Positions 1 to 8,341 of a DNA stretch of 64,000 nucleotides are shown piece after piece. A program made the translations under genes and the position numbers. Source of the DNA: Streptomyces griseus subsp. griseus (GTDB lineage: Bacteria; Actinomycetota; Actinomycetes; Streptomycetales; Streptomycetaceae); contig NZ_CP032543.1 of the NCBI RefSeq assembly GCF_003610995.1, positions 1,984,001 to 2,048,000 on the forward strand, given 5' to 3'. How positions within the stretch are numbered: position 1 is the first letter of the stretch; every line of letters starts with the position of its first letter. The notes beneath the pieces were generated by a model that made no database searches, was not told where the DNA came from, and saw nothing but the letters and a program-made list of their open reading frames with translations.

Positions 1-61
1 GGAGCTTCCGTCCGACGTGATGCACATCGATGAGGACGAGGCGGTCAAGAGCTTCGCCTGA
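1..61 (+). CDS. C-terminal tail of an unidentified gene (cut by window start)
   Basis: An open frame entering from the left ends at TGA 59-61, giving a 19-residue acidic tail ending in AVKSFA. It is followed 21 bases later by a strong hairpin terminator, which supports a real gene end. Too little is visible to name a family. It lies outside the antibiotic cluster. Confidence 0.5.
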   Translation, partial: ELPSDVMHIDEDEAVKSFA

Positions 62-81
62 TCCACTACCCCCTGAACCAT

Positions 82-112
82 CGAGGGCGGCGCCACTTCG
101 GCGCCGCCCTCG
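82..112 (+). terminator. Hairpin terminator
   Basis: A perfect 13-bp inverted repeat (82-94 with 100-112) encloses a 5-base loop. There is no T-run, as is common in Streptomyces. It closes the gene ending at 61 and separates it from the decayed region before the cluster. Confidence 0.8.
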
Positions 113-234
113 TGCGTGCTCGGCAGGGAGCCGGGCCACTCCCGAGGCCTCCACAACCACTCTGGCCGCATGCCCGGGGACGGTGCCTGCCGCGTCTTCC
201 CGCCCTCACGTCGAAGGGCTTCTCGCGTTGTCTG

Positions 235-860
235 CCCGCGGAACTCTTCGGCGTCACCGGGCTCATCGGCACGGTGGTCTCCCTGCCGGCCGCCGTCGCT
301 CTCGCCGTCACCCTGCCGGCGTGCTCCGGCGACGAACCGCCCAAGAAGGCCTGCACCGTGCCCACCTCACTGTGCTGGATCACCGTCGACCCCGCACTGG
401 TGAAGGCAGCTCTGCGCGGCGGCAAGGCCCTCTCGACGGCTATTCAGAAGCCGAACGGCGGAACGATCCGCTGCAACCTGTCCGTGGACGGCAAGCTGGT
501 CCTCAGCCTGGCCCGGCCCGGTGGAGTGAGCGGCAGACCACGGAGGCCGTCTCGTCGGCGTACCCCGGCACGAAGGGCGGAACGATGTCCGAAGACGAAC
601 GCCTCATTCACGGCGGGGAAGCCGGCGTCTGCAGGACCGTCTCTTCCTGCTGGGCGTCAAAACGTCCGGAGCTGGACCTCTGCAGAGCGGTCGAGACCCG
701 CGACACCGGCATCGACGACCCGGACGCCATCGAGAAACTGCTCATCGCCTGCACCAATGCGGTCGAAGGGTCTGCGGCCTGCCTCGATGAGGTGCGGCTC
801 TTCTCCGAGCCGGTACGGGCGACGGGCATCGCCCGTCGCCCGTACCGGTGTTGTCGCTCA
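235..860 (+). pseudogene. Decayed lipoprotein-like gene
   Basis: No intact gene fills the 755 bases between the left terminator and the cluster. In one frame (235 to about 535) there is a hydrophobic leader ending in a lipobox-like LPAC, then SGDEPP and a plausible secreted domain with several Cys. After about 535 the protein-like sequence continues in another frame (SERQTTEAVSSAYPG, later DDPDAIEKLLIACTN) and then runs on antisense into the next gene without a sensible stop. This reads as a frameshifted, truncated secreted lipoprotein. The family is not recognised. A spurious open frame cannot be excluded. Confidence 0.35.
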
Positions 861-867
861 GCTGCGA

Positions 868-1167
868 TCAGCCGAGCGGGGGCGTGTCATCCTCCAGGAT
901 CTCGAAGACGTCCGGCTCAGGTGTGGCGAGGTCCCCCAGGCCGCGGACCCGGTCGCGGAACGCGTCGGCCTTCATGGCCCGCCGGTGGGACTCGGCGTCC
1001 GCCCAGCGGGCGGTCTCGATGAAGACCTGGGGGTGGTTGACCGAACGGTAGAGGCGGTGGTCGAGAAATCCGGGCTGGCTGCTCATGTGCTCGGTGATGC
1101 CCCCGAGGATCTTCTGGAAGGCGTCGACGTCGCCGTGGACCGTGAGGCGGTTGATCACTGTGATCAC
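868..1167 (-). CDS. ABM-fold small protein (cyclase/monooxygenase-like)
   Basis: A 99-residue protein with features of the antibiotic biosynthesis monooxygenase (dimeric alpha/beta barrel) family: an INRLTVHGD opening, FQKILGGITEHMSSQPGFL, and a late VFIETARWADAESH strand/helix. In aromatic polyketide pathways this fold serves as TcmI-type cyclases or cofactor-free oxygenases. Its GTG start overlaps the stop of the preceding acyl-CoA ligase in the motif GTGA (1164-1167), so translation is probably coupled. It is the last gene of the minus-strand operon from 8193 and marks the left edge of the cluster. Which ring closure or oxidation it assists cannot be told from sequence. Confidence 0.75.
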   Translation of the reverse strand: MITVINRLTVHGDVDAFQKILGGITEHMSSQPGFLDHRLYRSVNHPQVFIETARWADAESHRRAMKADAFRDRVRGLGDLATPEPDVFEILEDDTPPLG

Positions 1168-2840
1168 GGGTTCTCTCCTATGAGGTCGGAGTGAGGACGG
1201 CCGGCCGCGCCGGGGTGCAGGCGGTCGGCCCGGTCGGTGTGCGCGGCACGTGCGCGCAGTTCGCGGCGGAGGATCTTGCCGTTCGGGGAACGGGGGACGC
1301 GTTCCACCACGTCGAGGTACTTGATCTGCTGGTAGTAGGGGACCTGATCGTTCACATGGGCGGCGAGCTCCGCCGGACCGGGCAGTGCGGCATCCTCGTC
1401 GAGGACGACGAAGGCGTGGGCCACCGCGCCGCTGAAAGGTTCCGGGTGGTCGACCACCGCGCAGTCCCGTACGGCCGGGTGCGTGATGAGGACCTGCTCG
1501 ATCTCCGTGGGTGACACCAGCCAGTTCTCGTACTTGAAGACGTCCTTGATCCGGTCCACCAGGTACAGGTAGCCGTCCTGGTCCCGGTGGCCGATGTCAC
1601 CGGTGGAGAACCAGCCGTCGGCGTCGACCGCGGGGCCGGCGGCGCCGAGGTAGCCACGCATGAGCTGCGGTCCACGGACCTGGATCTCGCCGTCCCGCCC
1701 GGCCGGGAGCGGGGTGCGCCGGTCCATGTCCACCACCCGGCATTCGGTGCCGGGCACCTCAGGGCCCACGGAGCCGGGCCGGGGCCGGGCCGGCGGCTCG
1801 CCGTGTGTGAGCGGGGAGGTCTCGGCCAGTCCGTACCCCTGCACGACCGGGATGCCGAAGTGCGTCCCCAGGGTACGGGCCTGGGCGGGCAGCAGCGCCG
1901 AACCGCCGGAGAAGACCGCGCGGACCGTCTCCAGCCGGAGGCCCGGCAGCCGGGGGTCGGCCGCCAGGTGCGCCAGCCGTACGGGAAGGCTGTAATAGTG
2001 CGTCGCGCGGTGGCGGTTCGCGGCCTCGATCGCCTCCGCCGGATCGGGTGACGGGCACAGCACCTGGGTCGCTCCCGCGTACACCGCGGCGTTGAGGTGC
2101 ATCGGGTGGTAGAGCGGCAGGTTGTTGAGGGTCACCGCGTCGCCGTCCAGGCCGTGGACGGAGGCGATCTGTGCGGCGTTGACCACCAGGTTGCGGTGTG
2201 TCAGCTGAACGGCCTTCGGTTCCCCCGTGGTCCCGCTGGTGAACTGGACGCACGCCACCGAGTCCAGGTGCGGGGCGCTCCCCGGGGCATCGCGGCCCCT
2301 TCCGCCGGGCCCCGCGCGGCCCTGGACGAGCACGTCCGGGGAGAGGACGTCACGCAGGTGCGGGAGCTTCCCCCGCACCTGGGCGACCCGCTCGGCGAAC
2401 TCGGGCGGGGCCACCACCACCGTCGTCCCTGCGACGGAGAGGACGTGGGCGAGGGCGTCACCCCGCAGGTGCGGGTTGATCAGCACGACGACGTGGTCCG
2501 CGCGCACGGCGCCGTAGTAGGCGACCGCGAACGACGGGTCGAGGGAGGCCACCAGCCCGACGGCGGTGCCGCTTCCGCCGGCCGCCCGGCTCAAGGACCT
2601 GGCGCAGTCGTCGGCTCGGCCGTCCAGTTCCGCGTACGTCGTCGTCCCCGTCGGGGTGCGCACCGCGACCCGGTCGGGCGCCGCCGCGGCGGCCCGGCGC
2701 AGGAGACCGTCCAGGGGCACCTCCGGCACCCGCGCGAGGTCGAACGGCACGGCCGGCAACCCCGGGCGGGCCTGCTCGTCGGAGGCTCCCCGGGAGGCCG
2801 GTGTGCCGGTGGCGGGCGGGAGGTCAGGCGTGGGCGGCAT
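1164..2840 (-). CDS. cmmLI: Acyl-CoA synthetase (AMP-forming), full length
   Basis: A 558-residue ANL-superfamily enzyme activating a carboxylic acid through an acyl-AMP. The phosphate loop FTSGTTGEPKAVQLTHRN lies near residue 210, the YGLAETSP motif near 340, the hinge YLYLVDRIKD near 440, and a C-terminal domain with the catalytic Lys in SPNGKILRRELR is present. MtmL-type ligases are standard in aureolic acid clusters, but their acid substrate is unsettled. The 5' end overlaps the aromatase stop by 17 bases and the 3' end overlaps the ABM gene by 4. It is the intact partner of the truncated ligase at 19525-20793. Confidence 0.85.
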   Translation of the reverse strand: MPPTPDLPPATGTPASRGASDEQARPGLPAVPFDLARVPEVPLDGLLRRAAAAAPDRVAVRTPTGTTTYAELDGRADDCARSLSRAAGGSGTAVGLVASLDPSFAVAYYGAVRADHVVVLINPHLRGDALAHVLSVAGTTVVVAPPEFAERVAQVRGKLPHLRDVLSPDVLVQGRAGPGGRGRDAPGSAPHLDSVACVQFTSGTTGEPKAVQLTHRNLVVNAAQIASVHGLDGDAVTLNNLPLYHPMHLNAAVYAGATQVLCPSPDPAEAIEAANRHRATHYYSLPVRLAHLAADPRLPGLRLETVRAVFSGGSALLPAQARTLGTHFGIPVVQGYGLAETSPLTHGEPPARPRPGSVGPEVPGTECRVVDMDRRTPLPAGRDGEIQVRGPQLMRGYLGAAGPAVDADGWFSTGDIGHRDQDGYLYLVDRIKDVFKYENWLVSPTEIEQVLITHPAVRDCAVVDHPEPFSGAVAHAFVVLDEDAALPGPAELAAHVNDQVPYYQQIKYLDVVERVPRSPNGKILRRELRARAAHTDRADRLHPGAAGRPHSDLIGENP

Positions 2841-3780
2841 GGACTCGCTCCTCGGCGAACTGCTTGGCGTACCGCAGGGTTTGCAGGCTGTTGGTACTCA
2901 GGACCCGGCGCAGGTACTTCCGGGCGTCGGCGACCGTGGTGCCCTCCCCCAGGAGTGGCAGCGCGGACGGTTTGATCGTCGCGGTGTGCCGGGCGTGGGC
3001 GATGACACCCTCCGGGGTCTCCGTGAACACCCAGTGCCCGGTATGGCCGTCGAGCAGGGCCGGAAGACTGATCTGCTTGTAGACGATCTTGTGGCTCGGC
3101 AGGCAGACCCGCACGGACCGGGTGCTGTGGTCGCGTCCGTCGGGGGTGTGCGTGTGCATGTCGAAGAACTGGATGCCGGGGGTGTCCTCGGTCATCTCCA
3201 GCTTCTCCACGTGCGGAACACGCTCCGGCCATGCGTCGGCTGCGTACAGGAACTCGTAGACGTCCTCCAGCCGGCCGCCGATGAACAGCGGGTCCTCGAA
3301 GGAGATGACCAGGGGCTCCACCTCGTCCCACCGCTCGGCAAGGTCACGCAGCGAGTCGAGCTGGTCGGGGGTGCGGGCGTTGACGTCGTCGGTGGTCCGA
3401 CGCACCGCTTCGGGATCGTCCCCGGTGACGGTGAACTCATGGGTGACGCCCACGGTCGTGATTCCCTCGCCGTCGGCCTCGAAGCTCCACACGGCGCGCA
3501 TGCCGGTCAGGGGTGCCTGCGGCTCCACCTGGTCGAAGACGATGCGCAGGCCGTTCCGGTCGAGCCGGCGGCGGGCGTCCCAGACGTGCACGCCGGTGCC
3601 GCCGGTCAGCGCCCAGCGACGGATCAGGTCGCCGTCGCCTTCGTCGGGCTCCAGGACCTCGGCGTGCACGGCGGGACCGAAGTGCTGGGGCCAGTGGTCG
3701 AGGTCGGCCATCAGGCCGAAGCAGAGCGGGGCGGCTGCTCGGACGGTGACGCGGTGCCGGATGAGGTGCGGCTGGGACAT
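2824..3780 (-). CDS. cmmQ: Didomain polyketide aromatase/cyclase
   Basis: 318 residues comprising two tandem START/SRPBCC domains (about 5-150 and 155-310). The first begins HRVTVRAAAPLCFGLMADLDHWPQHF and the second has EFLYAADAWPERVPHVEKLEM, each followed by the ThtWVF-type strand (WSFEAD, WVFTETPEG). Such didomain enzymes cyclise and aromatise the first ring of C-9-reduced or longer polyketides; MtmQ is the counterpart in mithramycin. ATG 3780 is preceded by AAAGGA. A 133-base polypurine-rich gap separates it from the upstream ketoreductase, so it may have extra initiation of its own. Confidence 0.9.
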   Translation of the reverse strand: MSQPHLIRHRVTVRAAAPLCFGLMADLDHWPQHFGPAVHAEVLEPDEGDGDLIRRWALTGGTGVHVWDARRRLDRNGLRIVFDQVEPQAPLTGMRAVWSFEADGEGITTVGVTHEFTVTGDDPEAVRRTTDDVNARTPDQLDSLRDLAERWDEVEPLVISFEDPLFIGGRLEDVYEFLYAADAWPERVPHVEKLEMTEDTPGIQFFDMHTHTPDGRDHSTRSVRVCLPSHKIVYKQISLPALLDGHTGHWVFTETPEGVIAHARHTATIKPSALPLLGEGTTVADARKYLRRVLSTNSLQTLRYAKQFAEERVHAAHA

Positions 3781-3913
3781 GGTGATTCCTTTCGGACGGG
3801 AGGAGCGTCGGCGCGCTGCTCGAACTGCGGGGACCGGGGGAGGCAGAAGAGGAAGGAGACAAAGAGGGGGTACGGGAAGGGGAGCGCAGGCATGAGCGGC
3901 GGCAGCGGGATCA

Positions 3914-4675
3914 TCAGCGGCCGCCCGAGACGTCGATCACGGCGCCGTTGATGTTGCCGTTCGCCTCGGCGCAGAGGAACGCGATCGCCGCCGCCACGTC
4001 CTCGGGTGTGCTCAGCCGCCCGCTCGGGGTGCGCTGCAGCTCCCGCTCGCGTACCTCCGCCGGCAGGTCGGACAGCACTCCCACGGTGCGGGTCAGGCCC
4101 GGGCTGACGAGGTTGACGAAGACACCGTCGGGCCCCGCGTCCCAGGCCAGGCTGCGCGCGAAGCCGTGCAGGGCGGCCTTGCCGGCGGCGTAGAACTCCT
4201 GCCCCGGTGCCCCGTCGCGGGTGCGGTGCGAGGACAGCAGCGCCACCCGGCCCCAGGTACGGGCGCGCATGCCGGGCAGGACCAGCTGGACCGTGCGCAG
4301 GGTCTGTTCCAGGTTGTCCCGGAGAAGTTGCCGCCACTGCTGTGCGGGGACGTCCTCGATGTGGGTGCCGGGCGGTTGCCGGGGGCCGCGCCGCACCGCG
4401 TTGGCGACGAGGATGTCCACACCTCCCCAACGGTTCTCGGCGGCCCGGACGGCGGCGTCGACGGACGAGGGGTCGCCCAGGTCGTACGGGACGGCACAGG
4501 CCAGATCGCGGTCCGCGCCCAGCTCGTCCGCGAGTTCGCGGGCCCGCCTCTCCCCTGTGCGGTAGGTGAGGACCACCCGGGCGCCCTCGGCGGCCAGCGC
4601 GCGGGCGGTGGCCGTACCGATGCCCGATGAGGCGCCGGTGATCAGCGCGGTCTTTCCGGCGATTCCCAAGTCCAT
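3914..4675 (-). CDS. Short-chain ketoreductase of the polyketide pathway
   Basis: A 253-residue classical SDR: the NADP-binding TGASSGIG lies near residue 14, an N-A motif (ILVANAVRRG) near 90, Ser in VALLSSHR, the catalytic YAAGK near 165, and a C-terminal IDVSGGR. It corresponds to one of the two ketoreductases (MtmTI/MtmTII type) of aureolic acid clusters; the second here is at 41533-42294. One base separates it from the upstream FAD oxygenase, so the two are co-transcribed. Whether it reduces the nascent chain or a later ketone is not visible from sequence. Confidence 0.8.
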   Translation of the reverse strand: MDLGIAGKTALITGASSGIGTATARALAAEGARVVLTYRTGERRARELADELGADRDLACAVPYDLGDPSSVDAAVRAAENRWGGVDILVANAVRRGPRQPPGTHIEDVPAQQWRQLLRDNLEQTLRTVQLVLPGMRARTWGRVALLSSHRTRDGAPGQEFYAAGKAALHGFARSLAWDAGPDGVFVNLVSPGLTRTVGVLSDLPAEVRERELQRTPSGRLSTPEDVAAAIAFLCAEANGNINGAVIDVSGGR

Positions 4676-4676
4676 C

Positions 4677-6350
4677 TCAAGCCCCCGGTCCGGCGGACCG
4701 CATCCCGCGAACGGCGTCCAAGGCGGGCGCGAGCTCCTGGGAGGTCAGGGCGGAGCCGCGCGCGCAGAGGTAACCGTCCGGCCGGACCAGCAGCCAGCCG
4801 TCGGGGGCGCAGTTCAGGTGCCTGCGGACGCCTCCGTCCGGGTCCGGCAGCGGGCGGGGGCCTATGGTCTCGTCCGGGCCGGAGGTCTCGGGCGTGTCGG
4901 CGAACACCCGTACCGAGAGCCAGTCCGCGTGCGCCGCGTGCGCCTGTTCGGCGGCACGGGCGGAGGTGGTTCCCCCGCCTGCCACGAGCAGGGTGCACCG
5001 GGTGTCCCGCAGCTCGGCCAGCAGGGCGCTCCAGCCCGTCCCGAGGGCGTCCTGAGCAGTGACCTGGGCGATCCGGGTCCCGGCTCGCGGCCCCGCGGCG
5101 GTGCGGGGGCGGGTGTCGGGGACGGTGAGCGGGCTGTCGGTGTAGTCCAGCGCCAGCGCCGACATGGTGCCGATGATCCCGCGCTCGATCCGGCCGCGCA
5201 GCGGACCGCACCGGCGGACGAGCGCGAAGACCACGGGCAGCGCGATGCCTGCCGCGGAGTTCTTCAGCTGGACGAGCCAGGTGGCCTTCCTGGTGGATCC
5301 CAGGAGGGCCCGGCCGATCGGGACACGCTCGTCCGAGTAGGAGTCGAGCAGGGCGTCCGGTGCGTGGCCCCGCACGACGAACGCCAGCTTCCAGGCGAGG
5401 TTGTAGGCGTCCTGGACACCGGTGTTGAGGCCCTGGCCGGAGGCAGGGCTGTGCACGTGGGCCGCATCGCCCGCCAGCATGACCCGGCCCTCCCGCATGC
5501 GGGTGATCATGCGCTGCTGGATGGTGAAGACCGACACCCAGCTCGGGGTGGAGACCCGCACGGGGCGGCCGAGTCCGGCTCGCAGTTTGCGGGCGAAGCG
5601 GCCGGCCACCTCGTCCGGGTCTCCGCTGTAGGAGGCGTCGGCGGTGTCCAGCAACCGCCACTTGTTCTCCTCGGGAAAGGGGATGGCCATCACCGTCCCC
5701 TTGCCGGCCTTGATCCAGTGGATGCTGTTCTGCGGCAGACCAGCCTCGAGTTCGGCGTCGGCGATCAGCCAGGTCTCGCTGGAGTCGCCCAGGAGTGGCA
5801 GCCCTAGGAGTTTGCGGACCGTGCTGTGTCCGCCGTCGCAGCCCACCAGCCGCTCCACGGTGAGGTGTTCCTCACCGTCCGCCGTGTGCAGGACCGCGTG
5901 CACGGCCTCGGCGTCCTGGGTGAAGCTACCGAGACGGACCCCCCATTCGACCTTCACGCCGAACGTCGCGGCGGTCTGCCGCAGGACGTCCTCGGTCGCG
6001 GCCTGGTCGATCATCAGCGTCATCGGGTAGCGGGTGGGGACCCGGGAGTAGTCGGGGCCCAGACGTGCCAGCCGACGGCCGTTGGCGTGCATGGTGAAGC
6101 GCTGGATGCGCCGCCCTCGGGTCATCATGCCCTCGACGATCCCCTGTTGGTCGTACGTCTCCAGGGAGCGTGCGTGGGTGGCCATCGCGCGGCTGGTGAC
6201 GGCGGGCCCGGGGGCGGCGTCGATCAGGCGTATGCGCAGACCTCGCCGGGCGAGTTCGATGGCCGCGGTCAGTCCCACCGGGCCCGCGCCCGTCACCAGG
6301 ACCTGGGGAGGGCTCGGCGGCGCCCCGTCGGCGTTGTCGGCTGTCGTCAT
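4677..6350 (-). CDS. FAD-dependent aromatic polyketide monooxygenase (hydroxylase)
   Basis: 557 residues of the PheA/TfdB hydroxylase type. The dinucleotide motif VLVTGAGPVGLTAAIELARRG opens the protein, the DG motif VGCDGGHSTVRKLLG lies near 160, [29 protein letters not shown] near 285, and a C-terminal thioredoxin-like domain ends in LLVRPDGYLCARG. It probably hydroxylates the tetracyclic aglycone as MtmOII does; the Baeyer-Villiger enzyme is a different paralogue at 21777-23297. The open frame extends further upstream, but ATG 6350 aligns with the family start; the extra frame is antisense to the epimerase region. Confidence 0.85.
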   Translation of the reverse strand: MTTADNADGAPPSPPQVLVTGAGPVGLTAAIELARRGLRIRLIDAAPGPAVTSRAMATHARSLETYDQQGIVEGMMTRGRRIQRFTMHANGRRLARLGPDYSRVPTRYPMTLMIDQAATEDVLRQTAATFGVKVEWGVRLGSFTQDAEAVHAVLHTADGEEHLTVERLVGCDGGHSTVRKLLGLPLLGDSSETWLIADAELEAGLPQNSIHWIKAGKGTVMAIPFPEENKWRLLDTADASYSGDPDEVAGRFARKLRAGLGRPVRVSTPSWVSVFTIQQRMITRMREGRVMLAGDAAHVHSPASGQGLNTGVQDAYNLAWKLAFVVRGHAPDALLDSYSDERVPIGRALLGSTRKATWLVQLKNSAAGIALPVVFALVRRCGPLRGRIERGIIGTMSALALDYTDSPLTVPDTRPRTAAGPRAGTRIAQVTAQDALGTGWSALLAELRDTRCTLLVAGGGTTSARAAEQAHAAHADWLSVRVFADTPETSGPDETIGPRPLPDPDGGVRRHLNCAPDGWLLVRPDGYLCARGSALTSQELAPALDAVRGMRSAGPGA

Positions 6351-6385
6351 GACTTCTCTCCTCGTGGGTTCGATCAGCGGAAGCG

Positions 6386-7015
6386 TCAGGCAGTCGGCGG
6401 GGCGGGCCGGGGCAGCGGGCCGGCGGGTGTGGCCGCCGTGAACCGGGGCGGGGTGGCGGACCAGGCGGGGAGCAGGCCGCGGCGCCGGGCCTCCGCGAGG
6501 GTCGGGGCCTCCCGGTCCCGTATGGAGAGCGACCGCTCCGCGCCGGCGGGCCAGGGCAGGGCCAGCTCGGGGTCTAGCGGGTGGATCGTCCGTTCGCGTC
6601 CGGGCCGGTAGGGGGCGGAGCAGAGGTAGAGCACGGTGGCGCGGTCGGTAAGGGCCGTGAAGGCGTGCCCCAGCCCCTCGGCGAGGTGGACGGCCCGCCA
6701 TTGGTCGGGCCCGAGCCGCACCGAGTCCCACCGGCCGAAGGTGGGTGAGCCCTCGCGTACGTCCACCACGAAGTCCCGCACCTCGCCCGCCACACACGTG
6801 ACGTAGCGGGCCTGGCCCGGAGGCGTCTCGACGAAGTGGACACCGCGGACCACGCCCTTGCGGGAGATCGACACAGCACCCAGGGCCACAGGCATCGGCG
6901 CCCCGAGAGCCGCCGCGAGCTCGTCGTCGGAGTACCACTCGACGAAGGTGCCGCGTTCGTCGTGGTGCGGGCGGAGGTCGATCTCCCACGCGCCGTCGAC
7001 GGCTAACCGGCGCAT
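6386..7015 (-). CDS. cmmF: NDP-4-keto-6-deoxyhexose 3,5- or 5-epimerase
   Basis: A 209-residue RmlC-type cupin. Visible are the HHDERGTFVEWYSDDE opening, SISRKGVVRGVHFVETPPGQ carrying the family base-donating His in RGVHF, the metal-free barrel strand KYVTC-like YVTCVAGEVRDFVVDVREGSPTFGRW split over 80-105, and LAEGLGHAF. It converts a D-sugar intermediate to the L series. That fits the L-olivomycose (chromose B) unit of chromomycin, the only L-sugar of the molecule. The start overlaps the stop of the upstream glycosyltransferase by 13 bases. Confidence 0.82.
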   Translation of the reverse strand: MRRLAVDGAWEIDLRPHHDERGTFVEWYSDDELAAALGAPMPVALGAVSISRKGVVRGVHFVETPPGQARYVTCVAGEVRDFVVDVREGSPTFGRWDSVRLGPDQWRAVHLAEGLGHAFTALTDRATVLYLCSAPYRPGRERTIHPLDPELALPWPAGAERSLSIRDREAPTLAEARRRGLLPAWSATPPRFTAATPAGPLPRPAPPTA

Positions 7016-8193
7016 CGCCGCACCTCACCTTCCGGCTCGGCGGCGGCTGGCGCATCGCCGTGCGCGACACGCACCAGGGAGGGGACCGTCAGGGCCGGGG
7101 ACGGCTGCTGTGCGATGTCCTCGGCGAGGGCCCGGGCGCCCAACCGGTGGCGGGGATCCTCCAGCAACCGTCGGCACTCCGTCTCGATCCGGGCGGCGGT
7201 GGCCCCGGACGCGGGCAGCGTGCTCCCCGCGCCGGACTCGACGACCCGCCGGCCGTAGGTGGCCATGTCCGACGCGAGGGGCGCCAGGACGAGTTGCGGC
7301 AGTCCGTGGACGAGCGACGTCATGGTCGTTCCGGGGCCGCCGTGATGCACGACCAGGTCGCAGGAGGGCAGCACATGGGTCAGCGGCAGCCAGTCGACGG
7401 CCCGTACCGTCGGCGGCAGAGGACCGAGGTCCTGGGCGGGGTCCGTCGCGAGCACCACGTCGGCGTCCATCCGGTCCATCGCGGTCAGGACCTCGGCCCA
7501 CAGCCCCGGCACCCCGGCGGCTGGCACGCTGCCCAGCGTGACGCACACCCGTGGCCGGGCAGCCGGCCGCAGTGCCCAGGGCGGTACGGGCGCCGAGCCG
7601 TTGTACGGCACGTACCGCATACGCCGGACGGGCACGGCCCTCGGGTCCGGACGCTGCATACGCGGCGGACAGACGTCGAGGACCAGCCGGGGCTCCGGCA
7701 GCGCCGGCAGGCGCCAGGCGGCCAGTTCGGGCGCCAGCTCGGCGGCCGCGGCCTCCGCGTAGAGCGGGGAAGGGTGCAGACCCCAGCCGTGCTCCACCCA
7801 GGGCACACCGAGACGGGCGGCGACCATCCGGCCCGCGTACTCGGTGGGCTCGCTGACCACCAGGTCCGGCCGCCACCGCTCGGCGATCCCCAAGGTTCCC
7901 TCGATGACGCGCACGGCCAGCCTGCCGAATCCGCGTCCGCTGCGGCGCACCTTCGCTTCGGGTGAGACCGGCCACGGGACGGGGGTGCCGTCCCGCCGTC
8001 GTCCGATCATCTCGCTCATCGCCACCGGCTCGGCGTTCCCCACGGCGGGCAGCCCCGCCGCGAGCGCCACCTCGACGGATCCCTCGGGCACGGTGAGCAG
8101 CACCTCGTGCCCTGCCGCCTTCAATGCCCAGGAAAGCGGGACGAGTTGCAGGATGTGCCCGTGCATAGGTGCGCTGGTCAGCAAAACCCTCAT
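7003..8193 (-). CDS. Glycosyltransferase (GT1, deoxysugar transfer) A
   Basis: A 396-residue GT-B enzyme. The N-terminal acceptor domain opens MRVLLTSAPMHGHILQLVPLSWAL. The C-terminal nucleotide-sugar domain contains VCVTLGS and the donor loop VVHHGGPGTTMTSLVHGLPQL. It is one of four glycosyltransferases for the five deoxysugar units; which sugar it moves cannot be read from sequence. ATG 8193 gives the usual family start; an in-frame ATG at 8205 with GGAG upstream would add four residues. First gene of the leftward operon, diverging from the next glycosyltransferase across a SARP-type box array. Confidence 0.87.
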   Translation of the reverse strand: MRVLLTSAPMHGHILQLVPLSWALKAAGHEVLLTVPEGSVEVALAAGLPAVGNAEPVAMSEMIGRRRDGTPVPWPVSPEAKVRRSGRGFGRLAVRVIEGTLGIAERWRPDLVVSEPTEYAGRMVAARLGVPWVEHGWGLHPSPLYAEAAAAELAPELAAWRLPALPEPRLVLDVCPPRMQRPDPRAVPVRRMRYVPYNGSAPVPPWALRPAARPRVCVTLGSVPAAGVPGLWAEVLTAMDRMDADVVLATDPAQDLGPLPPTVRAVDWLPLTHVLPSCDLVVHHGGPGTTMTSLVHGLPQLVLAPLASDMATYGRRVVESGAGSTLPASGATAARIETECRRLLEDPRHRLGARALAEDIAQQPSPALTVPSLVRVAHGDAPAAAEPEGEVRRCAG

Positions 8194-8245
8194 GGCGTCG
8201 ACCATGACAGGCGAGGGCTCCGGCGGACAGAGCGAAAACCGCTTC

Positions 8246-8285
8246 TCGATGCAGAGTCGAGCCAGGCTCGACCTGGACTCTGGGT
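8246..8285. promoter_or_regulatory. SARP-type heptad array between divergent glycosyltransferase operons
   Basis: Four heptads at exact 11-bp pitch: TCGATGC (8246), TCGAGCC (8257), TCGACCT (8268) and TCTGGGT (8279). Repeats of this type and spacing are the known recognition form of Streptomyces antibiotic regulatory proteins. The array lies in the 148-bp gap between the leftward operon (start 8193) and the rightward one (start 8342), so the SARP at 27890 is the likely ligand for both. Confidence 0.65.
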
Positions 8286-8341
8286 GCCACTGAAAGAAAT
8301 TGGCATGGGCTGGAATGACCCCGGACCAGGAGGCTCGGAAA

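Noticed and set aside
3817..3890. Polypurine stretch upstream of the aromatase gene as a special element
   Set aside because: Purine bias is notable but has no mirror symmetry clear enough to claim a structure.
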